NCBI GenBank assembly: GCA_902826945.1
Contig: CADEGS010000033.1
Location: 1 to 27,607 of the forward strand
Reading direction: 5' to 3'
Origin: an uncultured bacterium
GTDB taxonomy: Bacteria > Planctomycetota > UBA1135 > GCA-002686595
Length of the DNA stretch: 27,607 nt
In this document: positions 14,449 through 21,901 of the stretch, piece by piece
Position numbering within the stretch: position 1 is the stretch's first letter
How the letters are laid out: every line of letters begins with the position of its first letter
The notes under the pieces: model-generated
Told to the model about the DNA's origin: nothing
Databases searched by the model: none
What the model saw: only the letters and a program-made list of their open reading frames with translations
Translations under genes and position numbers: made by a program

Positions 14449-15111
14449 ATGCTGGTGCGCCTCTTCATGGCCCGCGCCGTGGTCACGCTGGACGTGACGA
14501 CGGGGTGCCGCGCCGCGCTCGACACCCTGCACCTGAACCGCATCCGGCGCGCGCCGGTGGTGCGCCACGGCGCGCTGGTCGGCATGATCAGCGAGAAGGA
14601 CCTCTTGCGCGTGCTCGCGGGCACGGCGGGCATGCTCGACACGGACGCGGGCGCCGACGCCGAGCGAGCGCCGATCGGGACGGCGATGGCGACGCGCGTC
14701 GTCACGCTCGATCCCGAGGAGCACCTCGAGGACGCCGCGCGCAAGATGCTCGAGCACAAGATCGGCGGCCTGCCGGTCGTGCAGGGCGGCGAGATCGTGG
14801 GGATGCTGACCGAGTCGGACGTCTTCCGCGCCTTCACCGCCATGGCGGAGTCGCGCGGCCTGCTGCGGGTGAGCCTCTCGGGCGGCAAGCATGCCGACCT
14901 GGAGCGCGATCCCGTGCGCATCGCGCTCGCGCTGGGCTTCCGCATCCGCGGCTTCCTGCTGCACGCGCGCCGGGGAGGCCAGGACCTCGCCGTCTTGCGC
15001 GTCCGCGGAGAGCGCAAGGACGACCTCGTCGAGCGCCTGACCGTCGCCGGCTTCCACGTCCTCGAGATCGTGGACGCGCGCGACGACCCGCCCGAGCCGG
15101 CCGTCGCCTAG
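14449..15111 (+). CDS. CBS-pair protein with C-terminal ACT-like domain (AcuB-like)
   Basis: A 220-residue cytosolic protein. CBS domains lie at about 2-58 (HGALVGMISEKDLLR) and 78-132 (GGEIVGMLTESDVFR); residues 137-208 look like an ACT-like ligand-binding fold ending AGFHVLEIVDA. This is the AcuB-type layout, in which adenine nucleotide binding by the CBS pair is combined with a small-molecule sensor. AcuB itself affects acetoin use in Bacillus, but the family is broad and I infer only a sensor role here. ATG at 14449; no good ribosome site is seen, so an upstream alternative start cannot be excluded. Its TAG stop shares a CTAG with the convergent hydroxylase gene. Confidence 0.82.
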   Translation: MLVRLFMARAVVTLDVTTGCRAALDTLHLNRIRRAPVVRHGALVGMISEKDLLRVLAGTAGMLDTDAGADAERAPIGTAMATRVVTLDPEEHLEDAARKMLEHKIGGLPVVQGGEIVGMLTESDVFRAFTAMAESRGLLRVSLSGGKHADLERDPVRIALALGFRIRGFLLHARRGGQDLAVLRVRGERKDDLVERLTVAGFHVLEIVDARDDPPEPAVA

Positions 15112-15629
15112 CCGCTCGCGCAGGCGTGACGGCGATCGACGTCCACGAGCAGCACGACGCGGTCGGCGCCGCTCAGGTTGAACGACTCGTGCGGCGCGGC
15201 GCTGTCGAAGCCGAGGCAGCGGCCCTGGCTGTGGTGGCGCACCTCGCTCCCCATGCGCAGGCCGGCCGGCCCGTCCACGCGCAGGGCGAGATGGCAGCGC
15301 ACGGTCGCGCACACGACCTCGTCCTCGTGCGGGTAGACGTGCGAGCCGTCGTCGAGGATCGAGAAGCCCGCCAGGAGCGCGCCCGGGATCGAGCGCACGA
15401 GCTCGAGCGTGCGCGGCACGAGCGCGCCGTTCTGGCGGCTGAGCTCGGCCAGGTGCCAGCCCGGATCCGCGCTCAGGAAGGGAAAGATGCGCCAGGCGCC
15501 CGTGTACGCGGCCGCGATCGGCCAGAGCCGGTAGGCCGCGCGCGGCACGCGCTCGCACTCCTCCCGGACGACCTCGAAGGCGTCCTCGAGCCGGCGCATG
15601 AACGGACAGTCGGAGGGGCCGTAGAACAT
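15108..15629 (-). CDS. Aspartyl/asparaginyl beta-hydroxylase-like dioxygenase
   Basis: A 173-residue protein of the AspH/LpxO-type Fe(II)/2-oxoglutarate family. Readable residues: H101 in VYPHEDE (first iron ligand region), R111 and H113 in RCHLAL (family pattern LRxHLxL), and H147 with N151 in FDSAAPHESFN (second iron ligand, family pattern FDDxxxHxxxN). Substrates of the family are Asp/Asn in proteins, free amino acids, or lipid A acyl chains (LpxO). The protein lacks the N-terminal membrane segment of LpxO, and the spacing in YPHEDE differs from the usual PHxGxxN. ATG at 15629; no strong ribosome site. Convergent with the CBS-ACT gene, sharing CTAG at 15108-15111. Confidence 0.78.
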   Translation of the reverse strand: MFYGPSDCPFMRRLEDAFEVVREECERVPRAAYRLWPIAAAYTGAWRIFPFLSADPGWHLAELSRQNGALVPRTLELVRSIPGALLAGFSILDDGSHVYPHEDEVVCATVRCHLALRVDGPAGLRMGSEVRHHSQGRCLGFDSAAPHESFNLSGADRVVLLVDVDRRHACASG

Positions 15630-15685
15630 GGGCGGGAAGCCGGTCGGCCCCCCGAGGCCCCCGAGCTCTGCGGGCGAAGCTACCC

Positions 15686-15701
15686 CGACCCGCGCGGGTC
15701 G
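15686..15701. repeat. 16-bp perfect palindrome between TPR and hydroxylase genes
   Basis: CGACCCGCGCGGGTCG is a perfect palindrome 39 bp after the stop of the TPR lipoprotein gene and 57 bp before the hydroxylase start, on their common strand. It could be a terminator stem or an operator for the hydroxylase gene. Confidence 0.45.
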
Positions 15702-15739
15702 AGAAGACCGCCCGTGGCAAATCGGGGCGGCCCGAGCGC

Positions 15740-17428
15740 TCAGGAGCGCGGAGGAGCGAGCGGATCGACCGCCACGCGCCCGCGCTCGCAGTAGCACGAC
15801 GAGGTCGGCTGCACGTCGGCGCGTCGCCAGGCGCGCGCGCGCCGCCCGGCCAGCACGGCCGCCTCCGGCGCGTGCCCGCCCTGCGCGCGCAGCGCCTGGT
15901 CGAGGCCGAGCAGCGACCAGCCGTTCTCGGGGTTCTTCGCGAGGTCGGCGCGGTAGACCTGCTCGGCCTCGCCGAAGCGCTCGGCCGCCATCAGGAGCGC
16001 GCCCAGCGCGTGGCGCACGGGCTGCATCCAGCCCGGCGGCTCGTCGTAGACGAGCGCGTCCTCGAGCGCGACGCCCTCGCGCAGCGCCGCGAACGCCTCG
16101 TCGAGTCGCCCCTCGCGGAAGAGGAGCTCCCCGGCGAGCATCTTGCGCGCGAGCGCGATCACCTCGCCCGAGGAGTTGTTGCCCACGGTCCAGTCCGCGG
16201 GGACGTCGGCGGCGAGCGCCTCGAAGCGCACCTGCTCCTCGCGCGCCTCCGCGGTGCGTCCGAGCGCCGAGAGCGCCACGCCGCGCGCGTAGCTGCGCTG
16301 CACGCGGGACAGCCGGCGGAAGGCGGGCGGCTCGGGCTCGGCCAGGATCGCGTCCCACATGCCGAAGCGGATCATCACGTGCAGCGGCGTCGCCATCAGG
16401 CCGTCCGCGATCGCCGCGTGCTGCTCGAGGAACTCGGGCGGCACCTCCGCCTCGAGCCGCCGCGCCGCCTCCAGCGCCTTGTCGCGCCGCCCCTCCATCA
16501 TCGCCGCGTAGGCGAGGAAGTGGACGTTGTGGACGAAGTAGAGGCTGTAGAAGTCGGGCGCGGGCGCCTGCGCGAAGTAGGCCCGGTCGGCGGCGATCGC
16601 GCGCTCGTTCGCGTCGGCCGCGTCGGCGTAGCGCCCGATGCGCGTGTAGACGTGGCTCGGCATGTGCACGAGGTGTCCCGCGCCGGGCACGAGGTCCACC
16701 AGCCGGTCGGCCGACGCGACGGCGCGCTCGGGCGAGCGCGAGGCCTCGACCGTGTGGATGTAGAAGTGGTTCGCGCCGGGGTGCGGCGGGCACAGGCGCA
16801 GGACCGCCTCGAGCGTCGCCACGATCTCGAGCGCGCGCCCCTTCGGCTCGCCCGCCTGCGTCCACAGATCCCAGGGCTGGAGGTTCATCAACGACTCGGC
16901 GAAGAGCGCGCCGACGTCGGGGTCGTCGGGATGCTCGCGCCAGGCCGCCTCCATCGCGGCTGCGTAGGCCTGGTCGAGCGCCTTGCGGTCCGCCGGCGCG
17001 GGCCACGCGTAGCGCTCCGCCAGCGCGCGGATCAGCGCCTGCTCCGCCGGCGCGGCGCGCTCGACGAGCGCCAGCGCGCGTCGCGCCGCCTCGTAGCCCG
17101 CGCGCGAGGCCTCCTCGCTCATCTCCGGCCGGTTGATGTGCAGCCCGTGCGCGTAGCCCGCGCCCCACCAGGCCATCGCGCAGCCCGGGTCGAGGCGCGC
17201 CGCCTCCTCGAACGAGCGGATCGCCTCGTCGTGGTTGAAGCCGTAGAGGAGCTGCAAGCCCTGGTCGAACCAGCGCTGGGCGAGGCGGCTCTCGGTGCTC
17301 ACGGCGCGGTGGTAGCCGCCGAAGCCGTCGTAGAGGCGCGCGCCGCTCGCGGCGACGGCCGGCGCGGGGCCGCGGCAGGCGGAGAGGGAGGCGCACAGGA
17401 ACAGGATCGAGAGCGTGCTTCGTCGCAT
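15740..17428 (-). CDS. TPR-repeat lipoprotein
   Basis: A 562-residue protein with a type II signal peptide: MRRST, a hydrophobic run, and the lipobox LSAC with C18 as the lipidated residue. The mature part is helical and repeat-rich; TPR-like units include RWFDQGLQLLYGFNHDEAIR, EEAARLDPGCAMAWWGAGYA, and near the C-terminus RFGEAEQVYRADLAKNPENG. Between these lies a long conserved-looking region with HPGANHFYIHTVEAS and HMPSHVYTRIGRYADA, histidine-rich and typical of a subfamily of periplasmic tetratricopeptide proteins of unknown function. Probably a periplasmic scaffold at the outer membrane. ATG 17428 is preferred because the lipoprotein signal follows directly; the open frame extends upstream to 17698 with non-protein-like Arg/Pro-rich sequence. 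Confidence 0.85.
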   Translation of the reverse strand: MRRSTLSILFLCASLSACRGPAPAVAASGARLYDGFGGYHRAVSTESRLAQRWFDQGLQLLYGFNHDEAIRSFEEAARLDPGCAMAWWGAGYAHGLHINRPEMSEEASRAGYEAARRALALVERAAPAEQALIRALAERYAWPAPADRKALDQAYAAAMEAAWREHPDDPDVGALFAESLMNLQPWDLWTQAGEPKGRALEIVATLEAVLRLCPPHPGANHFYIHTVEASRSPERAVASADRLVDLVPGAGHLVHMPSHVYTRIGRYADAADANERAIAADRAYFAQAPAPDFYSLYFVHNVHFLAYAAMMEGRRDKALEAARRLEAEVPPEFLEQHAAIADGLMATPLHVMIRFGMWDAILAEPEPPAFRRLSRVQRSYARGVALSALGRTAEAREEQVRFEALAADVPADWTVGNNSSGEVIALARKMLAGELLFREGRLDEAFAALREGVALEDALVYDEPPGWMQPVRHALGALLMAAERFGEAEQVYRADLAKNPENGWSLLGLDQALRAQGGHAPEAAVLAGRRARAWRRADVQPTSSCYCERGRVAVDPLAPPRS

Positions 17429-17762
17429 GGTCAGGAGGGGAGCGGGCCGTCGGGTTCGTTCGGACAAGGCCCTTGGCGCAGGCGGGCGCGGACGCCTGCC
17501 AGCATTCTCCGGAGACTTCGACGCGGGCGTACAGCCATCGTCTCCCCCCCCAGGTGGCTCGGAGGCCGGACGAGCGAGAGTGCTCGAGCGGCCAGGAGGA
17601 CGCCCGTGACGAGCCTGGGCGCGCTGGTGCTCTCCCTTTCCCGCCGTTCCTGCTCGCGGGCTCGTTGACGCCCGGGCCGCGGGCCCGGGCGCCTTCACAA
17701 GCGAGGCTCGCCCGCAGAGCGGGCGCGACCTGTCGCAGGACGACCCGACGGTTGACGAGGGC
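17429..17762. other. 334-bp gene-free stretch
   Basis: Between the start of the TPR lipoprotein gene and the stop of the carboxypeptidase-regulatory-like gene, both minus strand. Short frames here are Arg/Pro-rich and not convincing. It should hold the promoter of the TPR gene, but I cannot name a -10/-35. It contains the strong hairpin at 17669-17691. Confidence 0.6.
17669..17691 (-). terminator. Very stable GC hairpin downstream of the 17763 gene
   Basis: CGCCCGGGCC (17669-17678) and GGCCCGGGCG (17682-17691) form a perfect 10-bp stem with a 3-base loop, about 70 bp after the stop of the minus-strand gene ending at 17763. No T-run follows, but the stem alone is very stable; likely a terminator or 3'-end stabiliser. 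Confidence 0.5.
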
Positions 17763-18674
17763 CTATCCCGTCCTGGAGCCGGCCCAGCGCGGAATGGACT
17801 CCTCGTAGAACTGCCGGCCGCTGATGGACTCCGGTGGCAGGCTCGCGTCCTCGTTCGTCAGGTCGGCCTCGCGCTCGACGTAGACCTGATTCCCGGTCTC
17901 GGCGTTCTTGCCGGCGATGACGCGGATGGCATAGAGCCCCGGCTCGAGCCCTTCGAGGAAGAAGCGGCCCGGGATCGGCGGGGGCCGGTCCGGCTCGAGC
18001 TCGTCCGGCGGGCGACGCTCGACCGGGTCCGTGGAGGAGAGAACACCTCTCGCCACCACCACGTCGCGGTCCTCCATGCGACGCACCTCGATCGTCAGCA
18101 GGATCCGAGGATCGTCCGCGTGGACGAAGGCCGCTTCCAGCCGGCGGGTCCCGGGCCGGTAGTAGTCGAACAGGACCACCTCGCCCGGAGCGACGTCGAC
18201 CTCTCCCGCGACGAGTCCGATGGGAAGAATCGAGATCTGCGATCCCGCATAGGAGGCGAACCACCTCCCGGGTGGGACCTTGTCGATCTCGTAGCACCCC
18301 GTCTCGTCGCTGATCGCGCGCAGGCGGGCCTTCCCGCGGACGCCTTCCTTCTGTGCGAAGACGAGGCGGTGCCCGACGAGCGGGCGCCCCCGGTCGTCGA
18401 ACAGAGCGCCCTCCAGGCGACCGGGGAGCGGCTCCTCGGCGGCCGCGACCGGGTCCGGAGCCGCCGGCTCCGGACCCGGCCCGACCGGAAGGAAGCGCCC
18501 GCGGGCGACCCCGGGCACCGCCATCGGCTCGGCGAGCACGGCGGAAGGACCGGAAGGCTCCTCTTCCCCCGGACGAACCGCTCGAGAGCGTTCCGCCCGC
18601 GGCAGGAGCGACCAGATCGCTCCGGCGACGAGCGCTGCCGCGATCCACCCCGCCGAAGCTCGCCTCCCTAGCAC
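17763..18674 (-). CDS. Membrane-anchored protein with carboxypeptidase-regulatory-like fold
   Basis: A 303-residue protein of unknown function. One membrane segment (about 9-24) is followed by a Pro/Glu/Ala-rich linker (about 30-84) and then beta-rich sequence: LPGRLEGALFDDRGRPLVGH to SDETGCYEIDKVPPGRW (about 84-140) has the pattern of the carboxypeptidase regulatory-like (CarboxypepD_reg) fold; a second similar strand pattern is GRFFLEGLEPGLYAIRV near 250-265. The GTG start at 18674 is fixed by AGGAGGT six bases upstream and lies inside the last codons of the preceding gene (7-bp overlap). It forms a two-gene unit with the secreted protein upstream and is probably exposed in the periplasm. 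No catalytic residues recognised. Confidence 0.75.
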   Translation of the reverse strand: MLGRRASAGWIAAALVAGAIWSLLPRAERSRAVRPGEEEPSGPSAVLAEPMAVPGVARGRFLPVGPGPEPAAPDPVAAAEEPLPGRLEGALFDDRGRPLVGHRLVFAQKEGVRGKARLRAISDETGCYEIDKVPPGRWFASYAGSQISILPIGLVAGEVDVAPGEVVLFDYYRPGTRRLEAAFVHADDPRILLTIEVRRMEDRDVVVARGVLSSTDPVERRPPDELEPDRPPPIPGRFFLEGLEPGLYAIRVIAGKNAETGNQVYVEREADLTNEDASLPPESISGRQFYEESIPRWAGSRTG

Positions 18675-19210
18675 GCGCAGACCTCCTGCGCTTCCGAGCA
18701 GACGGTGGCCACCAGCAAGACCTCCGTCTTGAAGCACACGCTCGAGCCGACGGAACCGCCTCCCTGGGCCCCGACGGCCTCACCGACCTTCACCTGCACC
18801 TGAACGCCGGTGGAGATGCAATCGATCCGCGTCGCCTCGTAGGAGTAGCTCCAGCAGGCGAAGACCTCGATGCAATCCCCCTCGAAGGAGCCGAGCCCGT
18901 TCTGCACGTCCCCGTTGGGACCCGACAGGAAGCCGCCGTCGTTCGTGATCCGGATGCTCGCCGTCCCGTCCAGGGACCCGTGGCCGGGGACGGCCGGTCC
19001 GAGCGGATCATCGCTGGACACCGGGTCGTACTCCCACCCCGTCGGGACGCCGGTCTCGTCCAGCCACATCGCGCTCGTGGGGTAGCCAAATCCGAGCTCG
19101 GGACGGTCGAAGCGCACGTCCTCCGAGAAGCCCTCCATCACGCAGTCCTCCTCTCCGGAGGCGAAGGACGCCAGAGCGAACACCATCGAAACCGCGATCC
19201 ACTTGTTCAT
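18668..19210 (-). CDS. Secreted cysteine-containing protein of unknown function
   Basis: A 180-residue protein with a signal peptide (MNKWIAVSMVFALASFASG, cleavage probably near residue 19-20). The mature part is rich in Gly, Ser, Asp and Glu and has eight cysteines (23, 113, 119, 131, 159, 171, 178, 180), an even number fitting disulfides outside the cytoplasm; it ends CSEAQEVCAC. I recognise no domain. Codon use is less GC-biased than in the neighbours, with more codons ending in A or T, which may mean recent acquisition or relaxed selection. A purine-rich GGAGAGAG lies about eight bases before the ATG. It is first in a two-gene unit with the membrane-anchored gene downstream. Confidence 0.72.
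   Translation of the reverse strand: MNKWIAVSMVFALASFASGEEDCVMEGFSEDVRFDRPELGFGYPTSAMWLDETGVPTGWEYDPVSSDDPLGPAVPGHGSLDGTASIRITNDGGFLSGPNGDVQNGLGSFEGDCIEVFACWSYSYEATRIDCISTGVQVQVKVGEAVGAQGGGSVGSSVCFKTEVLLVATVCSEAQEVCAC
18681..18687 (-). promoter_or_regulatory. Shine-Dalgarno fixing the start of the 18674 gene
   Basis: AGGAGGT on the minus strand, six bases before GTG 18674 and inside the coding end of the secreted-protein gene. It shows that the overlapping GTG is the start and that the two genes are translationally linked. Confidence 0.75.
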
Positions 19211-19517
19211 GACAGGTCTCTCTCCATCTGTCAGCCAGCGCCAGCGCCGGGCCTCCCCACGACCAGAGGTCGATCCGGCCTCCGCGCGGGCACGGAAGCC
19301 GGGAAAAAAAAGAGACGCGCCAGGACGGTCGGAGCGGCCGCAACGGACGACAGGAACGACGGGGGGCCGGGGGTCTTCGGCCCAAAAAAGGCGGTCGGCC
19401 CAACGAGGGAGGAAGGAGACGCGGAGGCGCGAGTCTCCTGCGGTCCCTCATCCTGTCGGGGGCGGATCGAGGCTCGCGGGCGCGCGCTGCGTGCCTCCGT
19501 CGCTGCGCGACGATGGG

Positions 19518-19536
19518 GTCGCGCCTGCGGCGCGAC
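19518..19536 (-). terminator. Third hairpin after argH
   Basis: GTCGCGCC (19518-19525) and GGCGCGAC (19529-19536): 8-bp perfect stem, 3-base loop, about 75 bp beyond the argH stop. Part of a series of three stems. Confidence 0.4.
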
Positions 19537-19569
19537 GGGGCCTGCGGCGCTACGGCGCTGGCGCGCCGG

Positions 19570-19589
19570 CCGCGGCCTGGCGGCCGCGG
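19570..19589 (-). terminator. Second hairpin after argH
   Basis: CCGCGGCC (19570-19577) and GGCCGCGG (19582-19589): 8-bp perfect stem with a 4-base loop, directly next to the stem that holds the argH stop codon. Confidence 0.45.
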
Positions 19590-19616
19590 GGCTGAGCGAC
19601 CGGTGGTCGCTCAGCC
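19590..19616 (-). terminator. Hairpin enclosing the argH stop codon
   Basis: GGCTGAGCGACC (19590-19601) and GGTCGCTCAGCC (19605-19616) form a perfect 12-bp stem with a 3-base loop; the argH TGA (19611-19613) lies in one arm. No T-run follows directly. Likely 3'-end or terminator structure of the arg operon. Confidence 0.55.
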
Positions 19617-20813
19617 CTCGCGCGCCACCCGCGCGTACGCCTGGCGGAAGGGCACGCCCTCCGCGGCCAGCGCGAGCGCGCGCGCGCTCGCCTGCAGCGC
19701 GGGGTCGGCGCAGGCGCGCCGCAGCGCTTCCTCGTCCAGCTCGAGGCCCTCGAGGAGCCGCGCCGCGACCGCGCACAGGGCCTGCGCGCGGTCGTGCGCG
19801 CGGAAGAGCGGCGGCTTCAGGAGCTGCAGGTCGCGGTGGTAGCCCGAGGGCAGGTCGCGCAGCACGTCGAGCAGGGCCGCGCGGTCGGCGACGAGCTGGC
19901 GCGCATGCGCGCGCAGGAGCTCGATCGCGTCGGGGTTGCGCTTCTGCGGCATCAACGAGGAGCCCGTCGTCAGCGCGGCGGGCAGGCGCACGAAGCCGAA
20001 CTCGGCGCTCGAGTAGAGCCACAGGTCGAAGGCGAGCTTCCCGAGGTCGAGCGCCAGCGCCTCGAGCGCGCCGAGGTAGGCCAGCTCGGCGCGCCCGCGC
20101 GTCCACTGCGTCAGCGTGACGGGCTCCTCGGGGCCCTCGAAGCCGAGCGCCGCCGCGACCTGCTCCCGCGCCAGCGGCAGCGGCACGCCGTAGCCCGCGC
20201 CGCTGCCGAGCGGGCAGCGCGCCAGGCGCGCGCGCGCGTGCTCGAGCTCGCGCGCGTCCTCCTCGAGCGCGGCGGCGAACGCGCCCAGCCAGTCGCCCAC
20301 GCTCGAGGGCATCGCGCGGCGCAGGTGCGTGTAGCCCGGCAGCGGCAGCGCGCCGGCGCGCTCGCGCAGGCCGCGCGCGGCGGCGAGCAGGCGCGCCAGC
20401 GCGCCCGCGCTCACCTCGATCGCCTCGCGCAGCCAGAGCCGCAGGTCGAGCGCGACCTGGTCGTTGCGGCTGCGACCGGTGTGCAGGCGCTGGCCCGGCT
20501 CCCCGATGCGCTCGACCAGGCGTCGCTCGACGGCGGAGTGCACGTCCTCGTCCGTCGGCTCGACGGTCCACGCGCCGGCCAGGTGCTCGGCCAGGAGCTC
20601 CTCGAGCCCGCGCGCGATCGCGTCGCGGTCCTCGGCGCCGATCAGGCCGGCGGCGAAGAGCCCCTCGACGTGCGCCAGCGAGCCGCGCAGGTCGTGCACG
20701 ACCAGGCGCCGGTCGTGCAGCCAGTCGTCGCCGATCGTGAAGCGCAGGATGGCGTCGTCGATCGGCTCGCCGCGGTCCCAGATCGGCCGCGCGAAGGGGG
20801 CGGGATCGCTCAT
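19611..20813 (-). CDS. argH: Argininosuccinate lyase
   Basis: A 400-residue enzyme of the fumarase/aspartase superfamily that splits argininosuccinate into arginine and fumarate, the last step of arginine synthesis. Landmarks: HTGRSRNDQVA (111-121), GYTHLRRAMP (160-169), and the superfamily signature GSSLMPQKRNP (284-294) with the catalytic serine loop. It is shorter than the common form of about 455-470 residues; the C-terminal part is trimmed, as in Bacteroidota-type ArgH. ATG at 20813 overlaps the stop of the deacylase gene (ATGA). It is the last gene of the operon, and its stop codon is inside a hairpin. Confidence 0.95.
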   Translation of the reverse strand: MSDPAPFARPIWDRGEPIDDAILRFTIGDDWLHDRRLVVHDLRGSLAHVEGLFAAGLIGAEDRDAIARGLEELLAEHLAGAWTVEPTDEDVHSAVERRLVERIGEPGQRLHTGRSRNDQVALDLRLWLREAIEVSAGALARLLAAARGLRERAGALPLPGYTHLRRAMPSSVGDWLGAFAAALEEDARELEHARARLARCPLGSGAGYGVPLPLAREQVAAALGFEGPEEPVTLTQWTRGRAELAYLGALEALALDLGKLAFDLWLYSSAEFGFVRLPAALTTGSSLMPQKRNPDAIELLRAHARQLVADRAALLDVLRDLPSGYHRDLQLLKPPLFRAHDRAQALCAVAARLLEGLELDEEALRRACADPALQASARALALAAEGVPFRQAYARVAREG

Positions 20814-21901
20814 CGCACGCGCTCCGGCACGAGGTCCTGCGCCAGGCGCGCGGCCAGGCGCTCGTAGAAGGCGCACCCGCCGAGGAGCTCGTCCTCGGTC
20901 ACGAACTCGTCGGGCGTGTGCGAGCGCTCGCTCTCTCCCGGACCGCACTTGATCGCCGGCAAGCCCGCGCACAGCGCCATGTCCGAGAGCGTCGAGGAGC
21001 CGAGCGCGCGCGCGCGGCCGGTGAGCGCCAGCGCCGCGCGCACCAGCGGGTGCCCCTCGGGCGTGTCCACCGGCCGCAGGCGCTCGGAGCGCACGGCGAC
21101 CTCGGCCGAGGGCAAGAGCCCGCGCAGGAGCTCGACGCAGCGCGCCGCGTCGGTCGGCGGCGCCAGGCGCGCGTCGAACACGGCCAGCGCCTCGTCGGGC
21201 ACGACGTTGTGGCGCTCGCCGCCCTGGAGCTGCGTCCAGGCGATCGTGGTCGCGGCGAAGAGCGGGTGCTGGCTCGCCAGCGTGCGGTACGAGCCGAAGC
21301 GGCCGAGCTCGTGCGCCGCGGCGACGAGCGCGCTCGCGTGCTGCACGCGCGCGACGTGCGCCGCGTGACAGGAGCGTCCGCGCCAGCGCGCGGTCAGGAC
21401 GGCCAGCCCGCCCTGCGCGCGCACGACCTCGAGCCCGGTCGGCTCCCCCACGACGACGGCGTCGGGCGGCTCGATCGCCGCCAGCACGGCGGCCATGCCG
21501 GCGTTGGTCGTCTCCTCGCAGGCGTTCAGCGCGACCAGGAGCTCGCCCGCGAAGGCGCGCTCGCGCGCCGCGCCGAGCGCGGCCGCCAGCATCGCCACGA
21601 CGCTCGCCTTGGCGTCGTTCGCGCCGCGCGCGACGAGGCGCCCCCCGCGCCAGGTGCCGTCGTGGGGATCCCCGCTCCAGCCGCCGCCGGCGGGCACCGT
21701 GTCGAGGTGGCTCGCGAAGAGCAGGCGCGGGCCGCGGCCGCGCGCGACGCGCAGGAGCGCGCCGCCGCCGACGCGCGCGCTGTCGATCGCGTGCGCGTGG
21801 CCCCAGGCCTCGACCCAGGCCACGGCGGCCTCCTCGTCGCCCGAGACGCTCGGGATCCGGACCAGCTCGGCCAGGGCGCGCGTCGGCTCGAAGGCGCTCA
21901 T
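20810..21901 (-). CDS. M20-family deacylase, N-acylcitrulline deacylase-like (ArgE')
   Basis: A 363-residue zinc hydrolase of the ArgE/DapE/ACY1 family. Metal and catalytic residues: H65 and D67 (FASHLDTVP), D96 (GANDAKAS), E129/E130 (ACEETTN), E153 (VGEPT), H328 (SHTPDEF); the dimerisation insert runs about 170-270. Several stretches, such as GANDA, QHNVVPDE-like ERHNVVPDE, and GSSTLSDMAL, resemble the Bacteroidota enzyme that removes the acyl group from N-acetyl- or N-succinylcitrulline. It could equally be an ordinary acetylornithine deacetylase; placement between argB and argH supports the citrulline-level version. ATG at 21901 overlaps the argB stop (ATGA). Confidence 0.88.
   Translation of the reverse strand: MSAFEPTRALAELVRIPSVSGDEEAAVAWVEAWGHAHAIDSARVGGGALLRVARGRGPRLLFASHLDTVPAGGGWSGDPHDGTWRGGRLVARGANDAKASVVAMLAAALGAARERAFAGELLVALNACEETTNAGMAAVLAAIEPPDAVVVGEPTGLEVVRAQGGLAVLTARWRGRSCHAAHVARVQHASALVAAAHELGRFGSYRTLASQHPLFAATTIAWTQLQGGERHNVVPDEALAVFDARLAPPTDAARCVELLRGLLPSAEVAVRSERLRPVDTPEGHPLVRAALALTGRARALGSSTLSDMALCAGLPAIKCGPGESERSHTPDEFVTEDELLGGCAFYERLAARLAQDLVPERVR

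Larger units (their letters stand above)
19211..19610. other. 400-bp gene-free stretch with T-runs and hairpins
   Basis: Lies between the argH stop and the secreted-protein start, both minus strand. Frames here are Arg-rich shadows. It holds two unusual runs for this genome: T8 (19306-19313) and T6 (19384-19389) on the minus strand, a 7-bp inverted repeat AGGAGAC/GTCTCCT (19414-19420, 19433-19439), and a series of GC hairpins next to argH listed separately. It probably ends the arg transcript and starts the secreted-protein transcript. Confidence 0.55.

Noticed and set aside
17429..17698. N-terminal extension of the TPR protein back to GTG 17698
   Set aside because: The extension is Arg/Pro/Gly-rich and would bury a complete lipoprotein signal peptide in the middle of the protein.
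19203..19595. Small plus-strand gene in the gap downstream of argH
   Set aside because: Arg/Ser-rich translation over hairpins and A-runs, without a ribosome site or recognisable sequence.
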